DNA of 35,815 bases from Alphaproteobacteria bacterium (lineage in GTDB: Bacteria; Pseudomonadota; Alphaproteobacteria; Micavibrionales; Micavibrionaceae), in the NCBI GenBank assembly GCA_013215815.1, contig JABSQP010000021.1:1-35815 (forward strand), read 5' to 3'. Of this stretch, positions 23,660-33,496 are shown in pieces. Position numbers and translations under genes: made by a program. The notes beneath the pieces are model-generated. The model was not told the origin of the DNA and did not search any database. It was given only the letters and a program-made list of their open reading frames with translations. Position 1 is the first letter of the stretch; each line of letters starts with the position of its first letter.

Positions 23660-25232
23660 TCCTGATTGGTGGAAAAGTGCTGTCTTTTATCAAATCTATC
23701 CGCGCTCATATATGGATACTACGGGTAATGGTATCGGTGACCTACACGGTATAATAGAAAAGATACCGTATTTATCAAATCTAGGGATTGATGCGCTCTG
23801 GATATCTCCTTTCTTTCAATCTCCTATGGCAGATTTTGGATATGATGTTTCCGATTACCGTTCAGTAGACCCTCTTTTTGGTAACAATCAAATTTTTGAT
23901 GATCTTTTAAAATGCGCGCATGATCATGGTTTAAAAATCATTGTTGATATGGTGCTGTCACACACATCAGAAGAACATCCATGGTTTAAGGAGAGCCGAT
24001 CCTCAGGCGATAATGAAAAATCTGATTGGTATGTATGGGCCGATGCAAAACCTGATGGATCACCACCCAATAACTGGCAATCTGTTTTTGAAGGACCCGC
24101 ATGGACGTTCGATACAAGGCGCGGAAAATATTATCTACATAATTTTTTAAAGCAACAGCCTGACCTTAACTTTCACAACGAAGCCGTACAACAACAACTG
24201 CTAGAAGAATGTAAATTCTGGTTAGATAAAGGCGTCGATGGTTTTCGCCTCGATACAGCAAACTTTTATACGCACGATAAAGAGTTACGTGATAACCCAC
24301 CTAAAACAAAAGATGAAACACCATCAAATGGAACACAATTTGAAAAACCATACCCGTATGGGATGCAACGGCACGTCTTCGACAAATCGCGACCAGAGAA
24401 CTTGAACTTTTTAAAAAAATTAAGATCGCTTATGGATCAATATCCCGGCACCATGACACTGGGTGAGATCGGCGATGATGATCCGTACAAGCTATCAGTT
24501 GAATATACTGAAGGAAACCAACACCTTCATACTGCTTATAACACACATTTCATGGCAGGCACCGATGAAGGGGTACTAACCAAAGAACTCATAGAAGACC
24601 CTATCAATAAATTTCAAGCACTTTCAAAAACGGCATGGCCAAGTTGGGCGTTCGCCAATCATGATGTGGTTCGTCCTGTAACACGCTGGGGCAAAAACAT
24701 TAAAGATAAACAAGCGTTCTCTAAGCTGCTTATACAAATTTTGCTTACCCTGCGCGGAACACCGTTCTTATATCAAGGTGATGAATTAGGCTTACCGGAA
24801 GCATCAATCGAATTTGATGACATTCAAGATCCATGGGGAAAAGCTTTATGGCCAGAATGGCAAGGTAGAGATGGATGCAGAACACCGATACCTTGGCAAA
24901 AAAACGGGCCATATGCAGGCTTTTCAAACACAAATCAGTTAACATGGCTGCCGATTTCAGACACACACACAAAGCATGCTGTGAGTGAGCAGGAAAAAGA
25001 GTCAGATTCTGTTTTACAATTTACAAAAGATTTTCTTTTGTGGAGAAAAAATCAACCTACAATACAATTAGGCGACATAACATTTATAGAAACCAACAAT
25101 GATAATGTTCTCGCTTACCAACGCTCACTAAACGACCAAACCGTTCAGTGTTTATTTAACTTAAGTGAAGACGTTCAAGTATTTGAAGATAAAAAGCTAT
25201 CAGCATTAGAAGCAACGTTTACAAATATATGA
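23652..25232 (+). CDS. GH13 alpha-glucosidase (oligosaccharide hydrolase)
   Basis: A 526-aa glycoside hydrolase family 13 enzyme without a signal peptide, so probably cytoplasmic. Opening WWKSAVFYQIYPRSYMDTTG is characteristic of oligo-1,6-glucosidase / alpha-glucosidase members. Catalytic residues are visible: nucleophile Asp201 (GFRLD), acid/base Glu272 (TLGEIGD) and Asp338 (FANHD), with the SHT (102-104) region I-II motif. It cleaves alpha-linked glucosides from the non-reducing end; bond preference cannot be told from sequence. AAAGG lies 8 nt before the ATG. It overlaps phzF and ends one base from a convergent gene. Confidence 0.95.
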   Translation: MSDPDWWKSAVFYQIYPRSYMDTTGNGIGDLHGIIEKIPYLSNLGIDALWISPFFQSPMADFGYDVSDYRSVDPLFGNNQIFDDLLKCAHDHGLKIIVDMVLSHTSEEHPWFKESRSSGDNEKSDWYVWADAKPDGSPPNNWQSVFEGPAWTFDTRRGKYYLHNFLKQQPDLNFHNEAVQQQLLEECKFWLDKGVDGFRLDTANFYTHDKELRDNPPKTKDETPSNGTQFEKPYPYGMQRHVFDKSRPENLNFLKKLRSLMDQYPGTMTLGEIGDDDPYKLSVEYTEGNQHLHTAYNTHFMAGTDEGVLTKELIEDPINKFQALSKTAWPSWAFANHDVVRPVTRWGKNIKDKQAFSKLLIQILLTLRGTPFLYQGDELGLPEASIEFDDIQDPWGKALWPEWQGRDGCRTPIPWQKNGPYAGFSNTNQLTWLPISDTHTKHAVSEQEKESDSVLQFTKDFLLWRKNQPTIQLGDITFIETNNDNVLAYQRSLNDQTVQCLFNLSEDVQVFEDKKLSALEATFTNI

Positions 25233-25233
25233 T

Positions 25234-25896
25234 TTATTGCGTTGGTGCCTCATAGAGTTTCTTAAATTTCGCCTCTTCTTCTTTGGATACAGATAATTTT
25301 TTATATCGTGCAATTGTGGCCTTTACCATCTTTTCTAATTGATCCAAGTCAGTGAGAGGGTTGGACGTTTCAATACGATAAACGCCCTCATTACTATCCA
25401 CCAGTAAAATTACATCGGCATTGTTTACTTTTAACATTTTCTGAATCGCCTCTAACCTCTCATCCGTTAGAAACAAATTCACAGCATCCGTATTACGTGC
25501 AGATATTAAAAAGTTTTTATCCCACTTCTTGTCTGCCATATCGTGGCGTTTTATACCATCAAGGCTTTTAATAAAGGTGCGCATTTCAGGCGTACCACAA
25601 GCCAAACCGTCAACAAATCCCTCGTTGGCATTAACCTGAAGGCCTGTCACTTTCTTATTGGTACGCGTATCAGCATTCTGCTGTTCAGCTGTAAACAAGG
25701 AGATATCGTAACCATCAAGAACCCCTTCGACAGCACAAGGGCCAGAGAAAGTGCCCTTCATGTATTTAAGGCCAGCTTTTTTGGCAAACGCTTCCCAAGT
25801 CTTTTTCTGCTGGAACTGGATAATGAGGCTCCAGAACGTTGTTCCCAGTATAACAACTGAGAAAACAATCCATAATAAAATCCAAACAGCTGTCAC
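25234..25896 (-). CDS. membrane-anchored hypothetical protein
   Basis: A 220-aa protein with one N-terminal membrane helix (about residues 3-27, VWILLWIVFSVVILGTTFW). The soluble part includes repeated alternating strands such as DVILLVDSNEGVYRIETSNP and a charged C-terminal helix (ARYKKLSVSKEEEAKFKKLYE). No family recognised. It converges with the GH13 gene almost end to end, so no terminator fits between. A lipoprotein gene lies upstream on the same strand after about 98 bp. Confidence 0.7.
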   Translation of the reverse strand: MTAVWILLWIVFSVVILGTTFWSLIIQFQQKKTWEAFAKKAGLKYMKGTFSGPCAVEGVLDGYDISLFTAEQQNADTRTNKKVTGLQVNANEGFVDGLACGTPEMRTFIKSLDGIKRHDMADKKWDKNFLISARNTDAVNLFLTDERLEAIQKMLKVNNADVILLVDSNEGVYRIETSNPLTDLDQLEKMVKATIARYKKLSVSKEEEAKFKKLYEAPTQ

Positions 25897-25994
25897 TATG
25901 CCAAGCCCCTCGCGGTGATTACATCTATAATCATAGTGTACCTTAAAAAGATGCGCAAAATCATCTTTTGTTTAAGCCACAGCTTGTTTTACTG

Positions 25995-26306
25995 CTATTT
26001 TTTCTGCTTTTTTGTAAAAATAGGCTCGGCGCTTTGCATTTCTTCTGCCGGCATATTCATATTGGAATGGCTTTCGATCAACGCATCAACTTCTTCCATA
26101 ATTGGGTCTAAAGCAGGCCCTTTTTCAGGTAACATGTAAGCACGAACATACTTAATACCTGAACCCGCAGTGCGTTCTTCACCATATGGAGCGCCATTAT
26201 AGTCAACAGCGACCCACCCCTGATCTTCACCACAAGCTGTAAGCATCAGTGCACTTGCAGCGACAAAAGTTCCAAAGACCTGTTTTAAAGTTTGTTGTTT
26301 CTTCAT
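25995..26306 (-). CDS. small lipoprotein
   Basis: A 103-aa protein with a textbook lipoprotein signal: MKKQQTLKQ, a hydrophobic stretch, then LMLTAC with the acylated Cys at residue 25. The mature part (about 79 residues) has a YGEERTAGSGIKYVRAYML motif and a lysine tail, and no family I recognise. It would be anchored in the inner or outer membrane facing the periplasm. Divergent from the gene at 26564; the 257-bp gap between them should hold both promoters. Confidence 0.8.
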   Translation of the reverse strand: MKKQQTLKQVFGTFVAASALMLTACGEDQGWVAVDYNGAPYGEERTAGSGIKYVRAYMLPEKGPALDPIMEEVDALIESHSNMNMPAEEMQSAEPIFTKKQKK

Positions 26307-26563
26307 TGTGTCCTCATTGCTTCCCGCCTTAGGGCGGTGTTATTTAAAAATATTTATACACAGAATTATCCACAGATTGATCCCCACACAATACGCCAGC
26401 CTTGAAACCCGCACAATAGGTAAGTTTTTCCTACTATTATGGAACGCGAAAGCCGCAGAATGCATAGCTTAAGTCACAAAATTTGCATTCTTAATCATGA
26501 ATCTGACAGACTGATCCCATAAGAAGAAAAGTGAAAGAAGGACAGAAAGGATTTTTGCCCACT

Positions 26564-27034
26564 ATGAGTACCAAAAGCACAATAACACGCGTTATTCCAG
26601 GCCCGTATTCAGAGCACCGCATCGTTTCCATGCCATCATGGGCATGGTTCTGGCTTGATGATTTTGTGAGCAATTGTAGTCCAAACGGCTACAAAGGATT
26701 ATACGAGGCATTTGGTGATGCTATCCAACCTGAAAATCTGTCCGAAGCGCTTCGCGGTATTGCAGAACTACACCAAGACCACTGCTTGCGCGAAATATAC
26801 AATCTTGCAAATGATGATGAGCCAAGTGAAGAAGATTTAGAGAAAAGAATTGAAAAGCAAACGGTACAGCCGTTAAAGACAAAGAAAAAACCACAAGATC
26901 GCACACCAAAGATTTACAAACTTTTCGGTTTTATGCCTTGCCCAACAACACTCGATGCTGTATGGGAACGCCAACACTACAGCACAAACCAAATCAACAA
27001 ATGGCTATTAGACGGTGATAATTTCGATTTTTAA
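26564..27034 (+). CDS. hypothetical protein
   Basis: A 156-aa protein starting at the ATG at 26564 (AAAGGA about 10 nt upstream); a GTG at 26531 is an alternative with poorer context. The N-terminal third has the tryptophan-rich MPSWAWFWLDDFVSN. A middle acidic/basic helix, DDEPSEEDLEKRIEKQTVQP, may be a coiled coil, and the end reads QINKWLLDGDNFDF. No family recognised. It is closed by the bidirectional-looking hairpin at 27125. Confidence 0.6.
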   Translation: MSTKSTITRVIPGPYSEHRIVSMPSWAWFWLDDFVSNCSPNGYKGLYEAFGDAIQPENLSEALRGIAELHQDHCLREIYNLANDDEPSEEDLEKRIEKQTVQPLKTKKKPQDRTPKIYKLFGFMPCPTTLDAVWERQHYSTNQINKWLLDGDNFDF

Positions 27035-27124
27035 AAATTCCCAAACATTATTCCTCCATGGGAATGGCGGGCAATAGAGGGCCCTGTCTTCTTAAAGACA
27101 AAGTGTATTCTCCCCCCAAACTTA

Positions 27125-27154
27125 AAGGTGCTTATCATAAGCACCTTCCTTTTT
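27125..27154 (+). terminator. rho-independent terminator between convergent genes
   Basis: AAGGTGCTT (27125-27133) pairs with AAGCACCTT (27139-27147) around a short ATCAT-type loop, followed by CCTTTTT. Best for the plus-strand gene; the same hairpin may serve the minus-strand gene less well. Confidence 0.85.
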
Positions 27155-27160
27155 GACAGT

Positions 27161-27856
27161 TTATTTTTTTAAAACATCACCTGTTTCCGCATCAACGAGA
27201 ATATCGTGCGGACCATCTTCAGTCTTAAACGTTACCTGATAAACAATACGGTCTTTGTATTGTCGATTGTCATGGACAGTGAACGATCTCGCAGGCGGTG
27301 CATACTCCAATGCAACGCGCAGAGCAACATCACGATCAATATATGTATTGCTCGGCAGGTCGGTATAATCAGTTATTCTAGAAGGCTGTGCAACATAAGT
27401 TGGTTTTGGCGGCTTTATATTTGGAAGCGGCGGCGGTGTGGAAGATGGCATATATTGATGCACACTCGATTTTGCAACAGCTTTCGACTTTGTAGTTTTT
27501 TTCTTCGCTATGACTTTTTTCTTTTTGGCCTTCGGCGCTTCTTTTTTAGTAACAACAGGTTTTGTTTCCTCTGGTTCAGGTTTCACCTCCGGAACAGAAA
27601 CGGCTTCGGCTGGAATAGCTTCCTCCATTTGTTTCATGAGATCTTCGGCGCTCATAACTTTAGGTTCAGTTTTTGGAGCCGGTGACACAACGACCTCTTC
27701 TGCAACAGACGGAGCGCTAGGAATTTCAATCGATTGAATAGCACCATCGTCACGAATCACTTTAATCGTGCCGGTATCTTGCGCATGTGCAATCAGAGGT
27801 ACAAAAGCCCCTAAACATACAACACTTAAACCTAACAATAAGCCCTTTTGAATCAT
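27161..27856 (-). CDS. exported PepSY-domain protein with Pro/Lys-rich linker
   Basis: A 231-aa protein with a Sec signal peptide (MIQKGLLLGLSVVCLGAFVP, cleavage likely after AHA at residue 25). A long low-complexity linker rich in P, E and K follows (about 45-140, including KKKVIAKKKTTKSKAVAK). The C-terminal ~60 residues (from YIDRDVALRVALEYAPPAR to DILVDAETGDVLKK) match the PepSY fold, whose ending -D-ETG-VL- is characteristic. PepSY domains inhibit or modulate proteases and occur in periplasmic sensors; the partner here is unknown. The linker suggests a spacer reaching through the periplasm or peptidoglycan. Confidence 0.8.
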   Translation of the reverse strand: MIQKGLLLGLSVVCLGAFVPLIAHAQDTGTIKVIRDDGAIQSIEIPSAPSVAEEVVVSPAPKTEPKVMSAEDLMKQMEEAIPAEAVSVPEVKPEPEETKPVVTKKEAPKAKKKKVIAKKKTTKSKAVAKSSVHQYMPSSTPPPLPNIKPPKPTYVAQPSRITDYTDLPSNTYIDRDVALRVALEYAPPARSFTVHDNRQYKDRIVYQVTFKTEDGPHDILVDAETGDVLKK

Positions 27857-28007
27857 GGCGAGAATTATAGCAAGTCAGTTTAAAAAAGGAAGAAACAAGC
27901 CATATCTGTCTATTTTCTCTCCACAATTACAAAAAAGCTAAGTAACTGAAAACAAAAAATATTAGTTAAAAAGCATATTTAGAAATGCGCTTTTTGCATA
28001 ATTTGTC

Positions 28008-28034
28008 TTGACATAAACGCATACCGTGTATTAG
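28008..28034 (+). promoter_or_regulatory. candidate sigma-70 promoter of the SPFH gene
   Basis: TTGACA at 28008-28013 matches the -35 consensus exactly. The best -10 nearby is TATTAG (28029-28034), with a short 15-bp spacer, so the pairing is uncertain. Confidence 0.35.
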
Positions 28035-28084
28035 ACACATTAAGTATTCAATAAATACATACCTAGCTATGAAAGGAATACACT

Positions 28085-29023
28085 ATGGGATTTTTTACAA
28101 AAGAAACAGGGCATGGGAGAAAAGAACCGCGCATTGGCAGAATGATCGGATCTGGCATAACAGGACTTGCAGCCGTCTTTGCTGTTGCAGGCTCACTCTA
28201 CGTCAACGAAGCACGAGAGGTCTCGCTTGAAGTAACTTTTGGTAAGGTTACTAACGTTGTCGATGAGCCAGGTATTAATGCAAAATACCCACTCATTACG
28301 TCGAGATATGCCTACTCACTTGCAAGGCAAACCACAGAAATCGGACAAGAAACGACACTTAGAACAAGCGATGATGTTCGATTAATCAATCCATTTACAG
28401 TTGAATTTCAAATTGATCAGAACGCCGATGTTGAAAACCTGTACTATCAACTTAAGGGATCAGGAGAAGATATCGAAGATGTCGTGCAAAAACTTGCAAG
28501 AGATGTCGCTGTTCGTGTTTTTGAAGGTCTTCAAGTCACAGATCTCGCAGAACCTGGCGTAACTGATAAAATCACGCAGGGCATGCAAGATAAGTTACAA
28601 GAAGAACTGTCAGCAAAAGGTTGGCCTGTAAACATTATAGATGTTCTATCTGACGGCTTCCAATTATCAGAAGAATCTGAAGAAGTTCTTGCCCGTATTA
28701 TTGATATCAGGCAGGAATCAGCTCGCTTAGATTTGCGTCAAACCAACGCTGAAAAGGCTGAAAACGTTCTTCGTACAGAAGCGCAAGCTTATGTTGCTTA
28801 TGCTGAAGAGTTAAGTGCAGCAGGCCTACCGGCAGAAGATTTACGCTGTGCCATTTACGACAAAATGGCGCAAGATGCTGGCCGTGTCATGGAGCCATTC
28901 TCTCAAGTTTGTGGCGTTGCTAGCGCAAGTGTCGGGCAAGATATTGCCGTCACTATTGATCCAGCAAATGTCAATATTGATCCTAGAATTCGTCAAGCAG
29001 TACCTGCTCCCGCCGGTCAATAA
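28085..29023 (+). CDS. SPFH / band-7 (prohibitin-like) membrane protein
   Basis: A 312-aa protein with one membrane helix (about 21-40) followed by an SPFH domain: REVSLEVTFGKVTNVVDEPGINAKYPL is the characteristic first strand pair, and RTSDDVRLINPFTVEFQID the next. A helical region with charged heptads (SARLDLRQTNAEKAENVL) follows, as in prohibitin/HflK-type proteins that assemble into rings. Members scaffold membrane microdomains or bind the FtsH protease; no partner protease lies beside it here. AAAGGA precedes the start. Convergent with uvrB, 4 bp apart. Confidence 0.88.
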   Translation: MGFFTKETGHGRKEPRIGRMIGSGITGLAAVFAVAGSLYVNEAREVSLEVTFGKVTNVVDEPGINAKYPLITSRYAYSLARQTTEIGQETTLRTSDDVRLINPFTVEFQIDQNADVENLYYQLKGSGEDIEDVVQKLARDVAVRVFEGLQVTDLAEPGVTDKITQGMQDKLQEELSAKGWPVNIIDVLSDGFQLSEESEEVLARIIDIRQESARLDLRQTNAEKAENVLRTEAQAYVAYAEELSAAGLPAEDLRCAIYDKMAQDAGRVMEPFSQVCGVASASVGQDIAVTIDPANVNIDPRIRQAVPAPAGQ

Positions 29024-29027
29024 AAGT

Positions 29028-31091
29028 CTATAAACCTAGATCTGCCGCCTCGAGACGTTTGATTTCATCACGGATCTTGGCGGCAGTTTCAAATTCAAGG
29101 TTTTCTGCGGCCCTATGCATTTCTTTACGCATCTTCTCTATTTGCTTCGCCAACGCCGCAGGATTATGGAGTAACTCTTGCTCATTATCATGCAAGGTGA
29201 AGTTATGGTGCGTCGCCTCCTTACCTTTCGGTGCTTTATCAGTTTGACGCTCAACAATTTCTGCCACACCTTTTTTCACCGTTGTCGGCGTAATACCATG
29301 CGCTTCGTTGTGCTCCACTTGCTTCGCGCGACGGCGGTCTGTTTCTTCCATCGCCGCTTTCATTGATTTCGTTATCGTGTCTGCATAAAGGATAACTTTA
29401 CTCTCTGCATTACGCGCCGCACGGCCAATGGTTTGAATAAGAGAGGTTCGGGAACGCAAGAACCCTTCTTTATCAGCATCCAAAATCGCCATTAACTTAC
29501 ACTCAGGAATATCTAGCCCCTCACGCAACAAGTTAATACCGACAAGAATATCGTACACGCCCAAACGGAGGTCTCGAATAAGCTCAATCCGTTCTAGCGT
29601 ATCAATATCAGAGTGCATGTAGCGTACCTTCAAACCATTATCATTAAGGTACTCTGTTAACGCTTCAGCCATTTTCTTGGTCAGCGTTGTCACCATAACA
29701 CGGCCATCATTTTCGATGACCTTACGTGCCTCACTCATGAGATCATCAATTTGATGATCATAAGGTCTCACCTCAACGGGTGGATCAATCAAACCTGTAG
29801 GACGAATGACTTGTTCTGCACTCACACCGCCTGACTGCTCTAACTCCCAAGCTCCAGGCGTCGCCGATACATAAATTGATTGCGGGCGAAAGCGTTGCCA
29901 TTCTTCAAACTGAAGCGGGCGATTATCAATTGCAGCTGGCAAACGAAAACCATACTCAACCAATGTGCCTTTCCGCGCTTTATCACCATTATACATCGCG
30001 CCAATTTGCGGCACCATCACGTGGCTTTCATCGAGAAACATGATGGCATCTTCGGGTAGATACTCAATCAATGTCGGAGGCGGTTCCCCTGGCGCACGCC
30101 CTGTTAGATAACGTGAGTAGTTTTCAATTCCCTTGCACGAACCTGTTGCTTCTAACATTTCAATATCAAACTTCGTACGTTGATCAATACGTTGCGCTTC
30201 CAGAAGTTTTCCTTCTGCATCAAATTGCGCCATGCGATCTTTGAGATCGACTTTAATCTGTTTAATGGCCTGTGTGATTGTTGGACCTGGTGTAATATAG
30301 TGTGAGTTCGCATAAACCCTTACAGCATCAAGCTTTGCATGCTTGTCACCAGTCAGCGCATCAAACTCAATCACCTCTTCAACCTCATCACCGAAGAAAG
30401 AAAAACGCCACGCAGAATCTTCCATGTGTGATGGGAAAAGCTCTACTGTGTCCCCTCTTACGCGAAAAGCGCCACGCTCAAAGGCAAGGTCATTACGGTT
30501 ATATTGCAGTTCGACAAGACGCTTAATCAAATCATCGCGTTCCATTTGTTGCCCCTTATGGACATCAATGGTCATTGCCATGTAATCTTCTTTTGAACCG
30601 ATACCATATATAGAAGAAACAGAGGCAACAATAATACAATCTTTGCGTTCAAAAAGAGCGCGCGTTGCGGCATGACGCATACGATCAATTTGTTCATTAA
30701 TAGAGCTATCTTTTTCAATGAATGTATCACTACGCGGTACATAGGCTTCAGGTTGATAGTAATCATAATAAGACACAAAATACTCAACCGCGTTATCAGG
30801 GAAAAACGCCTTGAATTCCCCGTAAAGCTGCGCCGCTAATGTCTTGTTTGGCGCCATAATAATGGCCGGTCGCTGCAGCTTTTGAATAACTTGCGCCATG
30901 GTAAACGTCTTACCTGTTCCCGTCGCACCAAGAAGAACCTGATCCGTTAACCCCTGCTCTAACCCTTCGACAAGTGCTTCAATTGCCGCTGGTTGATCAC
31001 CAGCAGGAGAAAACTCCGTTTCTAAACGAAACGAGGGAGAATCAGATAAAGGCTGCGCCGCAGCCTGATTGAGTTCAACAACACCACGCAT
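29028..31091 (-). CDS. uvrB: excinuclease ABC subunit B
   Basis: Damage-recognition helicase of nucleotide excision repair, working with UvrA and UvrC. The 687-aa length is normal. Seen in order: Walker A GATGTGKT (55-62), the beta-hairpin [17 protein letters not shown] (about 108-124) that clamps the damaged strand, DESHV, helicase motif [11 protein letters not shown], and a C-terminal UVR domain ([20 protein letters not shown]) that binds UvrC. Last gene of a minus-strand cluster with lysS and a membrane protein. The first ~20 residues are not conserved and the true start could be slightly later. Confidence 0.98.
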   Translation of the reverse strand: MRGVVELNQAAAQPLSDSPSFRLETEFSPAGDQPAAIEALVEGLEQGLTDQVLLGATGTGKTFTMAQVIQKLQRPAIIMAPNKTLAAQLYGEFKAFFPDNAVEYFVSYYDYYQPEAYVPRSDTFIEKDSSINEQIDRMRHAATRALFERKDCIIVASVSSIYGIGSKEDYMAMTIDVHKGQQMERDDLIKRLVELQYNRNDLAFERGAFRVRGDTVELFPSHMEDSAWRFSFFGDEVEEVIEFDALTGDKHAKLDAVRVYANSHYITPGPTITQAIKQIKVDLKDRMAQFDAEGKLLEAQRIDQRTKFDIEMLEATGSCKGIENYSRYLTGRAPGEPPPTLIEYLPEDAIMFLDESHVMVPQIGAMYNGDKARKGTLVEYGFRLPAAIDNRPLQFEEWQRFRPQSIYVSATPGAWELEQSGGVSAEQVIRPTGLIDPPVEVRPYDHQIDDLMSEARKVIENDGRVMVTTLTKKMAEALTEYLNDNGLKVRYMHSDIDTLERIELIRDLRLGVYDILVGINLLREGLDIPECKLMAILDADKEGFLRSRTSLIQTIGRAARNAESKVILYADTITKSMKAAMEETDRRRAKQVEHNEAHGITPTTVKKGVAEIVERQTDKAPKGKEATHHNFTLHDNEQELLHNPAALAKQIEKMRKEMHRAAENLEFETAAKIRDEIKRLEAADLGL

Positions 31092-31120
31092 AGAAAGTTT
31101 ATAAAATAAAAATGCTCCCG

Positions 31121-31831
31121 TTACAACTGGCGGAGCAGGTCCATTTCTTCGGAAGAAACATTCTTTACTCCCTTTGTCTTATCAACAAAGACGAGAAAGT
31201 TATTGCGGAAACGTTTTGCCTCTTTTTGATTGTCCAAAAACTTTTTAAATTCTTTTAGGAACTTTTTGGACAAAGGTGCCTCAATCACCATGCGCCTTTT
31301 TGAATCATCAAAATAAGCACGACCATCGTATATACCTTTCCCCTGCCCCATCATCAGTAAACGCGCCTTCATGCGGTTAAATTGTGTCGACCACGGCTTC
31401 TCACCTAAATAGGGATTGTTTTGTATAGGACGATCAGGCGACAATCCATGCGCTTTGCGCAAAAAGAACTCTATAGCCTGATTAGCATTCATCGTATTCA
31501 ATTGCTTTAACGTTAAACCAGACCACAAAAAGACAATCTCAGATACCAGCGAATTGACTTCACGATAATTTGTAAAAAGCGTCATCGTGTCATACGTCAT
31601 CAACAGTTCAACGCGCTGACGCAAATCAGAACTTTTACGCATTGCCGTCTTTAGGTCAGGCATTTCACCGATGGCAGGTAAGTTTAATTCTAAGTCAGTA
31701 ACATCGCTCGGGCCAAGCGCGCCATTCATATTCCCCTTAGGTAAAAGAGCACCCAAAGCGATGAACACAAAAACAATGGAAGCAGCAATGACGAGAGTCT
31801 TATTCTCTATCTCTTGCCCTGCTATCTTCAT
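31121..31831 (-). CDS. membrane-anchored hypothetical protein between lysS and uvrB
   Basis: A 236-aa protein with an N-terminal membrane segment (about 12-30, [19 protein letters not shown]). The following periplasmic-looking part is rich in leucine and basic residues ([38 protein letters not shown]). No family recognised. It starts 9 bp after the lysS stop and ends 29 bp before the uvrB start, so the three probably share a transcript. Confidence 0.75.
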   Translation of the reverse strand: MKIAGQEIENKTLVIAASIVFVFIALGALLPKGNMNGALGPSDVTDLELNLPAIGEMPDLKTAMRKSSDLRQRVELLMTYDTMTLFTNYREVNSLVSEIVFLWSGLTLKQLNTMNANQAIEFFLRKAHGLSPDRPIQNNPYLGEKPWSTQFNRMKARLLMMGQGKGIYDGRAYFDDSKRRMVIEAPLSKKFLKEFKKFLDNQKEAKRFRNNFLVFVDKTKGVKNVSSEEMDLLRQL

Positions 31832-31840
31832 CCCTATTCC

Positions 31841-33451
31841 TTATGCTGCTTTTAAAAATTTCCCGTCAAGTGCATCACGGATCAATGCAATTGTATCATC
31901 AATACCGTATAGCTCAATGAAAGAACCAAAACGCGGTCCTTGTGATTGACCAAGAAGAACTTCGTAGATCGCTTGGAACCACATACGCAGCTCCTTCTTA
32001 TCATACCCGTTCTCTTTACCTGCACTAAACACTTCTGTCTGAATTGCTTCACCATCAGCATCTTTTGGCAATGCTTCCAAGCGGTTTGCCAAATCATTCA
32101 GAGCTGCTAGCTCACGATCATCTGGCGCACGATAAGATTTTGTCGGTAAAACAAAGTCTTCGTAATATTTTACCGCATGTTCGACCAATTTTGCCAAAAA
32201 TGGATGCGATTCAGGTGTCACATCAGAGGCATACATCTTAATAAAGCCCCACATTGTTTCTGTATCATGCGCGTTTGACGCACTCGCAAGGTTCAAAAGT
32301 AATGCAAAAGAAACAGGTGTTTGCTGTCCTGCCGGGATTTCACCGCCATGAATATACCATGCAGCATTCTCAAGCTGTTTATCATCTTCTTGCTCAGGCA
32401 TTTTTTGAAGGAATGAAATATATTCATCAACTGCTTTAGGAATGACATCAAAGTAAAGCTTCTTACCTGACGTCGGGCGTTGGAACATGTAATACGCTAA
32501 ACTTTCGTTCGGTGCGTATGTCAGCCACTCTTCAACAGTGATCCCGTTTCCTTTTGACTTTGAAATTTTCTGATTTTCTTCATCAAGGAAAAGCTTGTAG
32601 TGGAAGCCAGCTGGCTTTGTTCGGCCCAGAATTTCTGTAATCTTTCCTGCAATATCTGCAGAAGAAACAAGGTCTTCACCCGCCATCTCATAATCAACAT
32701 CTAAAGCGTACCAACGCATCCCCCAGTCAGGGCGCCACTGCGCTTTACAATGACCACCTGTGACTGGCACTTCTGTGCGTTCACCGTCTTCATCTTCGAA
32801 TGTTACTGTTCCCGCTTCGACATTTGTTTCAAGAATAGGAACTTGAAGAACTTTACCAGTTTTCGGAGACACAGGTAGGAATGGAGAATACGTCGCCGCG
32901 CGCTCTTTACCCAAAATCGGAATAACCGCATTTTGCACCTCTTCATGCTTTGCAAGCATTGTTAAAAGCGCGTCATCAAATTCTCCTGATTTGTACATCT
33001 CTGTTGATGAGACAAACTCATACTCAAAGCCAAAGCTATCTAAAAACTCATTTAGCTTCGCATTGTTGTGATCCGCAAAACTGTCATATTTTTCGAACGG
33101 GTCAGGCACCTGCGTCAAAGGCTTACCTAGATGTTCGGCCAGCATTTCCTGATTAGGCACATTTGTTGGAACTTTTCGGAATCCATCCATATCATCGGAA
33201 AAACAAATAAGGCGTGTTGGAATATCAGGCGCCAGTGCGTGAAACGCATGCATTACCATGGTTGTACGCGCAACTTCGCCAAAAGTACCGATATGTGGCA
33301 GACCTGATGGTCCATAGCCTGTTTCAAAGAGAACATAGCCCTTTTCCGGCACCTTACCGCCGATCTTTTTCAGCACCTTCTTGGCCTCCTCAAACGGCCA
33401 TGCACGGCATTCTTGGGCTAATTCATTGGCAATATCTCTCGGTGCTGTCAT
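31841..33451 (-). CDS. lysS: class I lysyl-tRNA synthetase
   Basis: Charges tRNA-Lys with lysine, using the class I Rossmann fold found in archaea and some bacteria including many alphaproteobacteria; most bacteria use the unrelated class II enzyme. The 536-aa protein carries the HIGH-type motif HIGT (53-56, in PSGLPHIGTFGE) and KISKSKGN (295-302), the KMSKS equivalent. The C-terminal half is the helical anticodon-binding region. It is divergent from the pseudopilin-like gene at 33497 with only 45 bp between start codons. Confidence 0.97.
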   Translation of the reverse strand: MTAPRDIANELAQECRAWPFEEAKKVLKKIGGKVPEKGYVLFETGYGPSGLPHIGTFGEVARTTMVMHAFHALAPDIPTRLICFSDDMDGFRKVPTNVPNQEMLAEHLGKPLTQVPDPFEKYDSFADHNNAKLNEFLDSFGFEYEFVSSTEMYKSGEFDDALLTMLAKHEEVQNAVIPILGKERAATYSPFLPVSPKTGKVLQVPILETNVEAGTVTFEDEDGERTEVPVTGGHCKAQWRPDWGMRWYALDVDYEMAGEDLVSSADIAGKITEILGRTKPAGFHYKLFLDEENQKISKSKGNGITVEEWLTYAPNESLAYYMFQRPTSGKKLYFDVIPKAVDEYISFLQKMPEQEDDKQLENAAWYIHGGEIPAGQQTPVSFALLLNLASASNAHDTETMWGFIKMYASDVTPESHPFLAKLVEHAVKYYEDFVLPTKSYRAPDDRELAALNDLANRLEALPKDADGEAIQTEVFSAGKENGYDKKELRMWFQAIYEVLLGQSQGPRFGSFIELYGIDDTIALIRDALDGKFLKAA

Positions 33452-33496
33452 TTTCTAACTCTTTGTCCATCTATGTCTTTGTGATAAAATGATTTT

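Noticed and set aside
27206-27685. 159-codon frame antisense to the PepSY protein
   Set aside because: It is the mirror of a low-complexity lysine/proline linker, giving an implausible arginine-, phenylalanine- and cysteine-rich product.
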